Assembly (NCBI RefSeq): GCF_013410455.1
Contig: NZ_JACCFW010000001.1
Coordinates: 3,364,929-3,428,928 of the forward strand
From: Allobranchiibius huperziae
GTDB taxonomy: Bacteria; Actinomycetota; Actinomycetes; Actinomycetales; Dermatophilaceae
Direction of reading: 5' to 3'
DNA length: 64,000 bases
Shown: in pieces, positions 28,373 to 36,485 of the stretch
Numbering within the stretch: position 1 is the stretch's first letter
How the letters are laid out: each line of letters starts with the position of its first letter
Notes under the pieces: model-generated
What the model was told of the DNA's origin: nothing
The model's input: only the letters and a program-made list of their open reading frames with translations
Databases searched by the model: none
Program-made: the position numbers and the translations under genes

Positions 28373-29646
28373 CGCTCTACCGGGCCACCGTGCTCGACAC
28401 CCCCCAGGATCCCTTCGCCGGTGGCCGGCTGCGCGCCGAGCAGGACGGTGGACTGCTCGTCCGCGACGGCACGATCCTCGCCCGCGGCGGTTTCGCGCAG
28501 CTGCGGCGGGACCACCCGGGCGAGCCCATCGAGACCCTCGACGGGGGACTGCTGCTCCCAGGCTTCGTCGACACCCACGTGCACTACCCGCAGGTGCGTG
28601 CCATAGGCGGCCTCGGTATGCCGCTGCTGGACTGGTTGCAGCGCTGCGCGCTGCCGGAGGAGGCCCGACTGGCCGACCCGTCGTACGCCGTGGCGACCGC
28701 CGACGACTTCGTGCGATCACTGGTGCGCTCCGGCACCACGAGCGCGCTGGTCTTCGGCGCGCACTTCGCGCCCGCCGTGGACGCGCTCTTCAGCCGGGCG
28801 GCCGCGACCGGACTGCGCATCACCAGCGGGCTGGTGCTGAGCGACCGGATCCTGCGCGATGACCTCCTGACCTCGGCCGACGTCGCTCTCGAGCAGAGCC
28901 GCGCCTTGGCGGACCGGTGGCACGGCACGGGTCGTGCGAGGTACGCCGTGACCCCGCGGTTCTCCCTCTCCTGCGGCGACGATCTCCTCTCGGTGTGCGG
29001 TGAGCTGCTCGATGAGATTCCGGGCGGCTGGATGACTACCCACGTCAACGAGAACACCGTCGAGGTTGCGCAGGTGGAGGAGTTCTTCGGCACCAGCTAC
29101 GTCGGCAGTTACGACAAACACGGACTCGTCGGCCGCAGGAGCGTCCTCGCGCACAACGTGCACGCCACCGACGAGGAGCTGCGGTTGCTCGCCGATCACG
29201 GCGCGGGGGTCGCGCACTGCCCGACCAGCAACTCCTCCCTCGGCAGCGGGAGCTTCCCGCTCCGGCGGCATCTGGAGCACGGCGTACCCGTGGCCCTCGG
29301 CACCGACGTGGGTGGGGGCACCGGTTTCTCGATGTTCAAGGAGGGGCTGCAGGCCTACTTCATGCAGCAGCTGCTCGGCGCGGACGGCGTGCCGCTCACC
29401 GCGGCACACCTGCTGCACCTGGCGACCTCGGCCGGCGCCGCCATGCTCGGCCTGGACGACGTCGGCGACCTGTCCGTCGGCAAACGCTTCGACGCGGTGT
29501 GGTTACGCGGCGCGGACGACGGCGCGTTGCAGGTGAACCTGCGCAACGCGCTCGACCCCGACAACGCACTGGCGAAGGCGTTCGCTCTGGGGACCGACGC
29601 CGACGTGGCGGGAGTCTGGATCGACGGCGAGCGCGTCACCGACTGA
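28369..29646 (+). CDS. guaD: Guanine deaminase
   Basis: Amidohydrolase converting guanine to xanthine, feeding XDH. 425 residues with the zinc motif DTHVHYPQ, MTTHVNENTVEV (second His), VLAHNVHATDEEL, and GTDVGGGTGFSMF with the catalytic Asp. SLSCGDDLL and CPTSNSSLGSGSFPLR fit guanine deaminase rather than adenosine- or cytosine-specific relatives. GTG start at 28369 overlaps the xdhC stop. Last gene of the operon; no clear hairpin follows. Confidence 0.95.
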   Translation: MTLYRATVLDTPQDPFAGGRLRAEQDGGLLVRDGTILARGGFAQLRRDHPGEPIETLDGGLLLPGFVDTHVHYPQVRAIGGLGMPLLDWLQRCALPEEARLADPSYAVATADDFVRSLVRSGTTSALVFGAHFAPAVDALFSRAAATGLRITSGLVLSDRILRDDLLTSADVALEQSRALADRWHGTGRARYAVTPRFSLSCGDDLLSVCGELLDEIPGGWMTTHVNENTVEVAQVEEFFGTSYVGSYDKHGLVGRRSVLAHNVHATDEELRLLADHGAGVAHCPTSNSSLGSGSFPLRRHLEHGVPVALGTDVGGGTGFSMFKEGLQAYFMQQLLGADGVPLTAAHLLHLATSAGAAMLGLDDVGDLSVGKRFDAVWLRGADDGALQVNLRNALDPDNALAKAFALGTDADVAGVWIDGERVTD

Positions 29647-29712
29647 CTTTCGCCCTGCACATCGGGGCACATCCGCCCCGCCATGCATGTCCGAATCCAG
29701 GCTCTCGTCGAC

Positions 29713-29790
29713 TGTCAGAGAAACCTGGCGTTGTCAGATCTGACCGGTGTCTGCGCAGGTCAGAGGCCTGCCCGGTTGCCTCGCTGTCAG
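29713..29790 (+). promoter_or_regulatory. Repeated TGTCAG elements upstream of the I36-CHAP gene
   Basis: The 248-bp gap after guaD holds TGTCAG at 29713-29718, again at 29732-29737, and close copies (GGTCAGAGG, CTGTCAGGG) further right. The second is part of the perfect 12-bp palindrome GTCAGATCTGAC (29733-29744). They may be regulator half-sites for the secreted-protein gene at 29895. No -35/-10 pair was assigned. Confidence 0.35.
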
Positions 29791-29894
29791 GGGACACCTG
29801 ATGCCTACCGGACACCCGCACCTCTCCCGCACGGTGATTCCAGGCGACGGCTCCGCTCCGGGGCGCGCCCCACACCACCACGGAGGGACATCTG

Positions 29895-30710
29895 ATGAGG
29901 AACCTGCACAAGACCCTGACCCTGGCCGGCGTCGCGGTCGCGATCGCCACCCCGACCCTGGCGTGCGCGAGCCCGGCCCAGGCCGCGTCGCGGGACGGCA
30001 AGTGCAACACCGGCGAGTTCTGCCTCTACTTCAACAGCAACGAGGGTGGGTCGGTCTCCGACTTCACCGGCCCGATCGCCGACTACGGCGCGACCCAGCC
30101 CAGCTGCTACGTCTTCAAGGGAGCCGGCAACGGCAAGGGCAAGTGCGTCAAGAACAACGCCGCGTCGGTCTGGAACCGCACCGGCAAGACGATGCGGGTC
30201 TACTTCAACAGCAACTACGGGGGCGCGTCACAGTCCTTCGCGGCCGGCGCGAAGGGAAATCTGAACGCCACGCTGAAGAACAACAACGCCTCCCACGGCG
30301 CGCCGAGCACCTCGACCGGAGCGCAGACCCCGCGCAACGACTACGACGGCAACCCGCGCGGATTCGCCCAGGACAACTGCACGGCGTTCGCGGCGTACCG
30401 GATCGCCAGCCGGCTGCACACGCCGAAGTTCAACAACTACTGGAAGGGCGTGCACTGGGGCGACGCCGGCAACTGGGACAACGCCGCCCGCGCGGCCGGA
30501 GTGAAGGTCGACAAGACGCCAAAGGTGGGCGCCATCGCGGTCAACGACGTGCACAAGGTCGGGCACGTCGCGTACGTCAACAAGGTGTACTCCGACGGGT
30601 CGTTCGACGTGGAGGAATACAACTGGAACAACAAGCTGCGCTACGGCACCCGCTCGCACGTGCGGGTCAACAGCGGCCAGGCCTCCTTCCAGTGGATGCT
30701 CCACTTCTAG
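29895..30710 (+). CDS. Secreted I36-type N-terminal module with CHAP amidase domain
   Basis: 271 residues with an export signal at about 1-31 ending AQA. The exported N-terminal module (about 32-135) has two CLYFNSN/VYFNSNYGG-type repeats and cysteines at 37, 43, 71 and 84, as in peptidase inhibitor family I36 (beta/gamma-crystallin-like fold). Residues about 155-271 are a CHAP domain with candidate catalytic Cys 162 (DNCTAF), His 224 (GHVAYV) and Glu/Asn at 241-243 (EYNW), so it probably cleaves peptidoglycan amide bonds outside the cell. The next gene begins 17 nt downstream and shares the N-terminal module, so the pair is an operon. Inhibitor activity of the I36 part is only family knowledge. 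Confidence 0.86.
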   Translation: MRNLHKTLTLAGVAVAIATPTLACASPAQAASRDGKCNTGEFCLYFNSNEGGSVSDFTGPIADYGATQPSCYVFKGAGNGKGKCVKNNAASVWNRTGKTMRVYFNSNYGGASQSFAAGAKGNLNATLKNNNASHGAPSTSTGAQTPRNDYDGNPRGFAQDNCTAFAAYRIASRLHTPKFNNYWKGVHWGDAGNWDNAARAAGVKVDKTPKVGAIAVNDVHKVGHVAYVNKVYSDGSFDVEEYNWNNKLRYGTRSHVRVNSGQASFQWMLHF

Positions 30711-30727
30711 GCCGCTGAGGACATCTC

Positions 30728-31669
30728 ATGAAGAAGACCTCACGCACGGCACTCGCCGCGATCGCCGGTACGACGATGGTCCTGGGCGGCGGGATGGCCC
30801 TGTCCTCCCCCGCCCATGCGGCCTCGCGCAACGGCAGCTGCGACAGCGGCGACTTCTGTTACTACTTCGACAGCAATCAGAAGGGATCGGTGTCGGACTT
30901 CACCAGCTCGCTGGACGACTACGGCACCACCCAACCCACCTGCTACCAGTTCAAGGGCGCCGGCACCGGGAAGGGCAGGTGCGTCAAGAACAACGCGGCA
31001 TCGGTCTGGAACCGCAGCGGGCACACGGTGCGGGTGTACTTCAACAGCAACTACGCGGGCGCGTACCAGGACTTCAAGCCGGGCACGAAGGGCAACCTGA
31101 AGCCAGGGCTGAAGAACAACGACGCATCCCACCAGTTCCTACGCAGCACACCGCCGGTGACCGGGTGCAAGACCGACGGCACGGACACCAAGCTGCCGAG
31201 CTCGATCCTGGTCTACCGGACCGGGAGCGGGCGGGTGGAGCGGGTGGCGTTCAAGACGTACGTCAAGAACGTGCTACCCAACGAGTGGGTCTCCAGTTGG
31301 CACTCGGCCTCGTTGAAGTCCGGCGCCATCGCGGTGAAAAGCTTCGGCTGGTACTTCGCGCTGCACTCGGAGTCCAAGACCCCGAGCGGTCATTGCTACG
31401 ACGTCCGCGACGACACCGGGAGCCAGGTGTACCGGCCCGGTTCGGCGACGGCCGCGACCAACAGCGCGGTCGATGCGACCTGGGGCACCAGGATGACCCG
31501 CAGCGGCAAGATCCTGCAGGCGCACTACTGCTCCTCGCCGTCCGTCTGCAGCGCCTGGGTCGCCGGTGACTGGATGTCGCAGAACGGCTCGCAGAGCTTG
31601 GCGGCGAAGGGGGACAGCTACAGCTCGATCCTGCGGCACTACTACCGCGATATCGCGCTCACGTCCTGA
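30728..31669 (+). CDS. Secreted I36-type N-terminal module with SpoIID/LytB domain
   Basis: 313 residues. The signal peptide (about 1-31, ending AHA) and the I36-like module (about 32-137) are close copies of the preceding protein's: DYGTTQPTCYQFKGAGTGKG versus DYGATQPSCYVFKGAGNGKG. The C-terminal half is a SpoIID/LytB domain: VERVAFKTYVKNVLPNEW, SLKSGAIAVKSFGWYFAL, GHCYDVRDDTGSQVYRPGSAT and AVDATWGTRM. SpoIID relatives are lytic transglycosylases or their activators acting on peptidoglycan. This suggests the I36-like module works as a shared targeting or regulatory unit for wall enzymes. A strong hairpin follows the stop. Confidence 0.87.
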   Translation: MKKTSRTALAAIAGTTMVLGGGMALSSPAHAASRNGSCDSGDFCYYFDSNQKGSVSDFTSSLDDYGTTQPTCYQFKGAGTGKGRCVKNNAASVWNRSGHTVRVYFNSNYAGAYQDFKPGTKGNLKPGLKNNDASHQFLRSTPPVTGCKTDGTDTKLPSSILVYRTGSGRVERVAFKTYVKNVLPNEWVSSWHSASLKSGAIAVKSFGWYFALHSESKTPSGHCYDVRDDTGSQVYRPGSATAATNSAVDATWGTRMTRSGKILQAHYCSSPSVCSAWVAGDWMSQNGSQSLAAKGDSYSSILRHYYRDIALTS

Positions 31670-31683
31670 CACCGACGTCGCAG

Positions 31684-31721
31684 GCGCCCACCGTGGTCGG
31701 TACGCCGACCGCGGTGGGCGC
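31684..31721. terminator. Bidirectional terminator hairpin
   Basis: 17-bp stem with one G-U-type mismatch (GCGCCCACCGTGGTCGG pairing with 31705-31721) and a TACG loop, between the convergent SpoIID-domain gene and the FBP zinc-finger gene. Confidence 0.75.
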
Positions 31722-31760
31722 ACCGGTGCCTCGCCGCCGGGACGTGGCAGGACGACGGCC

Positions 31761-32282
31761 TCATTCGGGCTCGTCCTCGTCGCTCTCGCTGCACACGTTC
31801 GCCGCGAACCGGGCGGATCGCTCCTGCAGACCCTGGATCCGCCGCTCGATCAGCGCGGCGCGGTCCACAGGATCGTCGCTGCCGACCTCTTCGATGCTCG
31901 GCGTGCGCCGCACGTTGCGCGAGCACCGGAAGTCCGCGCAGATCAAGGTCCCGACGGTGTTGCCGCGCCTGCCGAGGGCACCGGCGCGCCGGGCGACGTA
32001 CATGTGGGCGTCCTCGGTGGCGGCGAGGTCCTGGCACCAGGCGCACATCGCCTTGCGGCGCACGGCGGAGCGGGCCGCAGTGCGCAGCACGATCCCTACC
32101 GGCCCCTCGCCCGTGGGGAGCACGACGTAGGACATCTGGGGGCGCTTGGCATCGGTCCAGCCCAGGTAGTCCAGGCGCTCCCAGTCCAGGGGCTCGAGGT
32201 CGGGCAGGGTCGCCTGGGCGACCTCGCGTCGGGAGGCGTTGACGAACGACGCACGCAGGTCGGTCTCGGTGAGGGGGTGCAT
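31761..32282 (-). CDS. FBP domain protein with treble-clef zinc finger
   Basis: 173 residues of the FBP (fibronectin-binding-protein-like, FBP_C) family found in Actinobacteria. The usual run PLTETDLRASFVNASRREV, LDYLGWTDAKRPQMSYVV, then the zinc finger CAWCQDLAATEDAHMYVARR with the AGALGRRGNTVGTLICADFRCS continuation matches the family throughout. The zinc ligands are two CxxC-like pairs, the second spread as CADFRC. The C-terminus is acidic. The family is linked by name to binding of ribosomal/elongation-factor targets in some reports, but I assign no function. ATG 32282 begins the family's conserved start (MHPLTE). It is convergent with the SpoIID-domain gene. Confidence 0.82.
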   Translation of the reverse strand: MHPLTETDLRASFVNASRREVAQATLPDLEPLDWERLDYLGWTDAKRPQMSYVVLPTGEGPVGIVLRTAARSAVRRKAMCAWCQDLAATEDAHMYVARRAGALGRRGNTVGTLICADFRCSRNVRRTPSIEEVGSDDPVDRAALIERRIQGLQERSARFAANVCSESDEDEPE

Positions 32283-32400
32283 GAGGATGACGTCCGGTAG
32301 GGGGCAGGGGCGCGGCCGACGTCGGTCAGGCCGCCCGTCACCTTCGCACGACGCCGGACGAGGCGCACATCGATTTTCGCCCGCGAACACGACTAAAGAG

Positions 32401-33057
32401 TTAGCCCGCGGCGCCCTCAAGACCGTCGGCCGCTGCGCCGGAAGCACCGGGGATGCGCATCTCGAAGGTGTCTTTGACGACCGTGTAGTCGTAGTAGCCC
32501 ATCCGCGCGATGGGCTGGACGCGTGAGATGTCGAGCTTTCCGTCGAGAGTAAGGACATCGTCGGCGACGTGGATGCGTTCCACGCTTGCGAAAACGATGT
32601 CGATCGTGCCGACTGCAGAGTTGCCAACGAGGCGGTGAGTAGACATGTACTTGCACTCGAAATGGCAGGGGCTCTGCGCGACCATCGGCACGGAGCAGAG
32701 ATCCGCGGCGTCTCTGCGCAGGCCCGCCCGCTCGAACTCGCTCTCGTGAGGGGGGAGCGCCATCGCGCTGATGTTGACGGCGTCACGCAGTTCCCACGTC
32801 GCCATGTTCCACACGAACCAGCCGGTCTCCTCGGCGTTGACCACGGTGTCCTTGCGGCGACCGTCGGGGTATTGATTGGCGGAGAACATCACCATGGGTG
32901 GGTCGAAAGTGAGGTTCTGCCATTGGCTGTACGGCGCCAGGTTCTCCACTCCGTCTGCGCTGATGCTGGAGAGCCAGCCGATGGGTCGCGGGACCGTGCA
33001 GGCCTTGAACGGGGAGTAAGGGAGCGGATTCTGTTCGGTAGCGGGGCTGTACTTCAT
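32401..33057 (-). CDS. Flavin reductase family protein
   Basis: 218 residues with the FMN-binding split-barrel fold of flavin-reductase-like proteins: CTVPRPIGWLSSISADGVENLAPYSQW at the N-terminus (FMN site), PPMVMFSANQYPDGRRKDT, and a central GWFVWNMATWELRDAVNISAM. Such proteins supply reduced flavin to a monooxygenase or act as oxygenase partners. It lies 26 nt after the NCS1 permease gene on the same strand, and both are controlled from the divergent promoter next to a GntR gene. This suggests uptake and oxidation of a nitrogen heterocycle, but no monooxygenase gene is beside it. Confidence 0.88.
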   Translation of the reverse strand: MKYSPATEQNPLPYSPFKACTVPRPIGWLSSISADGVENLAPYSQWQNLTFDPPMVMFSANQYPDGRRKDTVVNAEETGWFVWNMATWELRDAVNISAMALPPHESEFERAGLRRDAADLCSVPMVAQSPCHFECKYMSTHRLVGNSAVGTIDIVFASVERIHVADDVLTLDGKLDISRVQPIARMGYYDYTVVKDTFEMRIPGASGAAADGLEGAAG

Positions 33058-33083
33058 CGGTGGTCCTTCCGGTCAGTGGATCG

Positions 33084-34493
33084 TCAGAGGACTGGGGCGG
33101 TGGCGGCGGCCGGCCTGGTGTCGGCCTCGGCCGTACCGTGGTGGCGAACCTTCGCTGAGAGGGCGTAGTAGAGACCGCCCGCGACTACAAGTCCGAGCAC
33201 CCAGGCGACCTCTGCTCCCCCTAGCCAGTTCGCGACTGGGCCGACATACAGGCTGCTGTTCATGAACGGGACCTGGATCAGGACGCCGACGATGTAGGCG
33301 ATGAACGCGCCGCGGTTCATCCGGCCGTAGATGCCGCGGGCCTTGAAGAGTTCCTCGATGCGGTACTGCTCGCGGCGTACCCAATAGAAGTCCACAAGGT
33401 TGATGGCCGACCAAGGGGTCATGAAGTAGAGCAGGAAGAGTAAGAAGTTGGTGAAGCTGGTCAGAAAGGTGTCGGTGGCTGCAAGGGCGATGCCCAACGC
33501 CGCGACGGAGATGACAACGACATAGATCGTCCGGTGCCGCGGCTTGACCGTGGTCTGCTGGGTCAGGCTCGTGACGATCGTGGCAACCGACATGTACCCG
33601 CCATACGCACTCAGGGTGTCACCGGTGAGTTTGCCGGCGATCACGGCCAACAGCACCACTGCGGACAACACGCCGCCGAGGTCGGACAGATAGCCGACCT
33701 GGTCACCCAGGAACGCTGTGCCGCCGATTGCGGCCACAAGGGCGCCCAGACCCATGGCCAGGGATCCGCCAGCGACACTGCCAAGGAAGGTCCAACCGAT
33801 CGTCGCGGATTTGGGAGTGTCCTGCGGAAGGTATCGCGAGTAGTCGGCGACGTAAGGGCCGAAGGTGAGCTGCCACGAGGCTGCTAGCGAGATACCGAGG
33901 ATGAATGGCGCCGCGGCGAACGCGTGGTGACCGAAGGCCAAGCCGATGCGGTCATCGAAGCCGATGCGGACGAACAGGCCGAGGAACACCACCCCGCTGA
34001 GGACGGCGGCGACGTGGGAGAAGCGGTGGATATGCCGATATCCGAAGATCGCGAGCACCGTGGACAGGACCGCGAACAGGATCGCGCCGACGCGCGGGGA
34101 GACGTGCAGCAGGTTCGCGAGGGCCTGACCGCCCAGCACCAGCCCGGTGGCATAGAAACCGAGGAAGATCATCAGAGCCAGCATGAGCGGGAGGATCGCT
34201 CCCAGATAACCGAACTGAGCCCTGCTCTGGATCATCTGCGGCACGCCGAGCCGAGGCCCCTGCGCCGAGTGCAGCGACGTGAAGAAGCCACCGGCGACGT
34301 TGCCGAGCACGATGGCCGGAATTGACCAAAGCGCTGTATTGCCTAGAACGATGAACAGCGCACCGGTCACGACTGCGGTGATCGAGGTGTTCGCGGCGAA
34401 CCACACGAAGAACAAGCTGCGCGCCGACCCGTGGCGCTCCGCTGCCGGAACGTAGTCGATGGATCGCTGTTCGACGGCCGGGGACCTGCTCAT
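33084..34493 (-). CDS. NCS1 family nucleobase/hydantoin-type permease
   Basis: 469 residues, about 12 transmembrane helices, of the nucleobase-cation symporter-1 family (cytosine, purine, allantoin, hydantoin, thiamine). N-terminal RSIDYVPAAERHGSARSLFFVWFAANTSITA matches the cytosine/purine permease pattern; ISLAASWQLTFGPYVADYSRYLP and FLLYFMTPWSAINLVDFY are further signatures. ATG 34493 follows GGAAGG. The substrate is not readable, though cytosine-type or allantoin-type is plausible. Codon choice here is visibly less GC-biased than in the neighbouring genes, a hint of later acquisition. Confidence 0.9.
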   Translation of the reverse strand: MSRSPAVEQRSIDYVPAAERHGSARSLFFVWFAANTSITAVVTGALFIVLGNTALWSIPAIVLGNVAGGFFTSLHSAQGPRLGVPQMIQSRAQFGYLGAILPLMLALMIFLGFYATGLVLGGQALANLLHVSPRVGAILFAVLSTVLAIFGYRHIHRFSHVAAVLSGVVFLGLFVRIGFDDRIGLAFGHHAFAAAPFILGISLAASWQLTFGPYVADYSRYLPQDTPKSATIGWTFLGSVAGGSLAMGLGALVAAIGGTAFLGDQVGYLSDLGGVLSAVVLLAVIAGKLTGDTLSAYGGYMSVATIVTSLTQQTTVKPRHRTIYVVVISVAALGIALAATDTFLTSFTNFLLFLLYFMTPWSAINLVDFYWVRREQYRIEELFKARGIYGRMNRGAFIAYIVGVLIQVPFMNSSLYVGPVANWLGGAEVAWVLGLVVAGGLYYALSAKVRHHGTAEADTRPAAATAPVL

Positions 34494-34554
34494 GCTGAAC
34501 CTTCCAGGAACGGGGATCGCGCGGCGGGCGCCGCGGAGAAGACGTCGATTCCAC

Positions 34555-34601
34555 CAACTGATCGCGCCTTGAGCATCAGTATGCAACCGATATATCAGTT
34601 G
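34555..34601. promoter_or_regulatory. Probable GntR operator between NCS1 permease and GntR genes
   Basis: CAACCGATATATCAGTTG (34584-34601) is an 18-bp palindrome with a single mismatched pair. A second half-site CAACTGATC lies at 34555-34563. FCD-type GntR regulators use short AT-centred palindromes like this, normally next to their own gene. It lies between the divergent starts at 34493 and 34702. Confidence 0.6.
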
Positions 34602-34701
34602 GACAAGAGGTGCCTTGCATAGCTTTCGCTTCTTCCGGGCTGCGGTCACCTGACGGCGCGATCCGTCGGCCTACGATCGGGGCCGCAGACGGAGGTGACA
34701 C

Positions 34702-35355
34702 GTGGAGAAGATCGGCAAGGCCGCGCAGGCGTACCGCGAAATCGAGCGGATGATTGTGCTCGGGCATTTAGCCCCCGGTTCCCTGGCGTCGGAGTCGCTC
34801 TTGATGGAGCGCACCGGGCTGGGGCGGACGCCAGTCCGGGAAGCGCTCCAACAGCTTGCCCGCAACCGAATGGTCGAGATCCACCCCAACAAGGGCCTGC
34901 TGATCCCCCCGACGTCGGTGGAGGCCGAACTGCGAATGCTCGAACTGCGTCGCGTGCTCGAGGCTCTTGCGGTCCGGCTTGCCTGCCATCGTGCTGGCGA
35001 GGAGGTGCGCGCCGGAATGGCTGCCATGGTCGATCAGCTCACCAAGGAGACCTTCACATTGGAGGCGTACGCCGAGACGGTGAAAAGGACGCACGAACTG
35101 ATCGTGACCGGGTCAGGAAACGACTACCTAGCCGATTCCATCGCGCCGCTGCACGGACTGTCGCGGCGGTTCTGGTTTACCCACGTCGTGGATCAGCAGG
35201 GCGAGATCAATACCGGGTCCGCCCTGCACATCCGGATCCTGCGCGCGATCCTCGACCGCGACTCGGACGCGGCCGAGACCGCGTCTCTCGCGCTGAACGA
35301 CTACCTCGTGGAGTTCTCGCACGCGACGCTGAGGTCAGCGGTGCACGACCGCTGA
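34702..35355 (+). CDS. GntR family regulator, FCD domain
   Basis: 217 residues. The winged helix at about 1-75 reads AYREIERMIVLGHLAPGSL, then MERTGLGRTPVREALQQLAR, the GntR recognition helix. The FCD ligand domain at about 85-210 is all-helical, with metal-type His/Asp positions in KRTHELIVTGSGN and HIRILRAILDRD. GTG 34702 follows GGAGGTG. Its divergent arrangement with the NCS1 permease/flavin reductase pair and the palindrome between them make it their likely repressor; the ligand is unknown. Confidence 0.9.
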   Translation: MEKIGKAAQAYREIERMIVLGHLAPGSLASESLLMERTGLGRTPVREALQQLARNRMVEIHPNKGLLIPPTSVEAELRMLELRRVLEALAVRLACHRAGEEVRAGMAAMVDQLTKETFTLEAYAETVKRTHELIVTGSGNDYLADSIAPLHGLSRRFWFTHVVDQQGEINTGSALHIRILRAILDRDSDAAETASLALNDYLVEFSHATLRSAVHDR

Positions 35356-35404
35356 CGGTCCGTCGCCCACTGCGCCAACCAGCAGCAGCCGATCGGCACG
35401 ACAT

Positions 35405-36325
35405 TCAGCCGGTGCCGCGGACGCGACGCGCGGCCGTCGCAAGCACCATCCGCAGGATCGGCCCACGACAGGGACCAATCCACAGATGCATCGGCTCTCC
35501 GCGCACCACTCCGCTCCGCCCGGCCGCGTCGTGCGCCAGTTCTCGCAGTCGCCGCAGATCGGACACCGTCAACGGCAGGGGTCGCTCGTCCTCGTGGAGT
35601 CGCGTGCCGACCGGGTGCTGCCCGCCGTCGGCCCCGAACTCGATGTGGCCGCCCAGGATCGTCTCGGCTCCGGCACGCTCGGCCAGCGCCAGCATCCGGT
35701 CGAGGCTTTCCTGCAGCGCCCGCAGGTCCTGCACGTAGAGGCGACCTGGGTAGGCCGTGTCGCCGCTCAGCAGGAGCCCGCGCGACGGGTCGGCGACGAC
35801 GATCGACCGGGCGTCGTGCCCCGGGATCCCGGACACCAGCAGCTCACGATCGCCGAGATCGAAGGACGCGACACCGCCGGGCCACGGATCGATCCCGAAG
35901 GACGACCGCACCGAGTCCTGGTCGACCCCGACGACCGTGATCCCCTCGCGACCGGCGAACTGGCCGTCGCCACGGACGTGATCCCGGTGCCCGTGCGAGT
36001 GGGCCACCACCAGGCGGTAGTCGCTCAGAGCGTGCCGCGCCACCCAGTCGTCGACCAGCGCGCTGACCGTCGGCTGCAGCGGCATCTGCTCGACGTCGGC
36101 GACGTTGCCGGTGTCGAGCAGTAGAGCCCGACGCGTGCCGAGCAACAGGTAGAGGAAGGGCGCCTCCCAGGTGGCGCGCATCGACTGCCGCAGCACGAAC
36201 GTCGCGTCGTCGACGCGCCGTACCTGCAGGACCGGTCCGGGATCCGCACCGCGCCGGCTCCCCCGGATCCACGGCCGATCAAGAGGCTCGTCGTCCAGAA
36301 GCACCTGCGGGGGCAAGGTCGGCAT
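35405..36325 (-). CDS. MBL fold metallo-hydrolase
   Basis: 306 residues of the metallo-beta-lactamase superfamily. The metal motif is SHGHRDHVRG (HxHxDH), followed by GHDARSIVV and LLSGDTAYPGRLYVQDL with the bridging Asp, and GGHIEFG for the last His. The N-terminal region FLYLLLGTRRALLLDTG is typical of glyoxalase II-like or lactonase-like members. GGGAGGG lies seven bases before ATG 36325. The overall hydrolytic role is likely; the substrate is unknown. It is divergent from the secreted phosphodiesterase gene (160 bp between the starts), but no functional link is visible. Confidence 0.88.
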   Translation of the reverse strand: MPTLPPQVLLDDEPLDRPWIRGSRRGADPGPVLQVRRVDDATFVLRQSMRATWEAPFLYLLLGTRRALLLDTGNVADVEQMPLQPTVSALVDDWVARHALSDYRLVVAHSHGHRDHVRGDGQFAGREGITVVGVDQDSVRSSFGIDPWPGGVASFDLGDRELLVSGIPGHDARSIVVADPSRGLLLSGDTAYPGRLYVQDLRALQESLDRMLALAERAGAETILGGHIEFGADGGQHPVGTRLHEDERPLPLTVSDLRRLRELAHDAAGRSGVVRGEPMHLWIGPCRGPILRMVLATAARRVRGTG

Positions 36326-36485
36326 CGTCGAACCCTCCCACGGGGGCCGCCGGATCGTCAGCGGCTCCACGGCGAGGGGTCTTCGTCTGCGGTTCACGTG
36401 GAGTTCGCCGTCTTCGAAGGGAGCTCTCAGTTTGGACCGATGGGCTGGATAGGTCCTCGGGAACCGTTCTGCCAGAGAGAGATCC

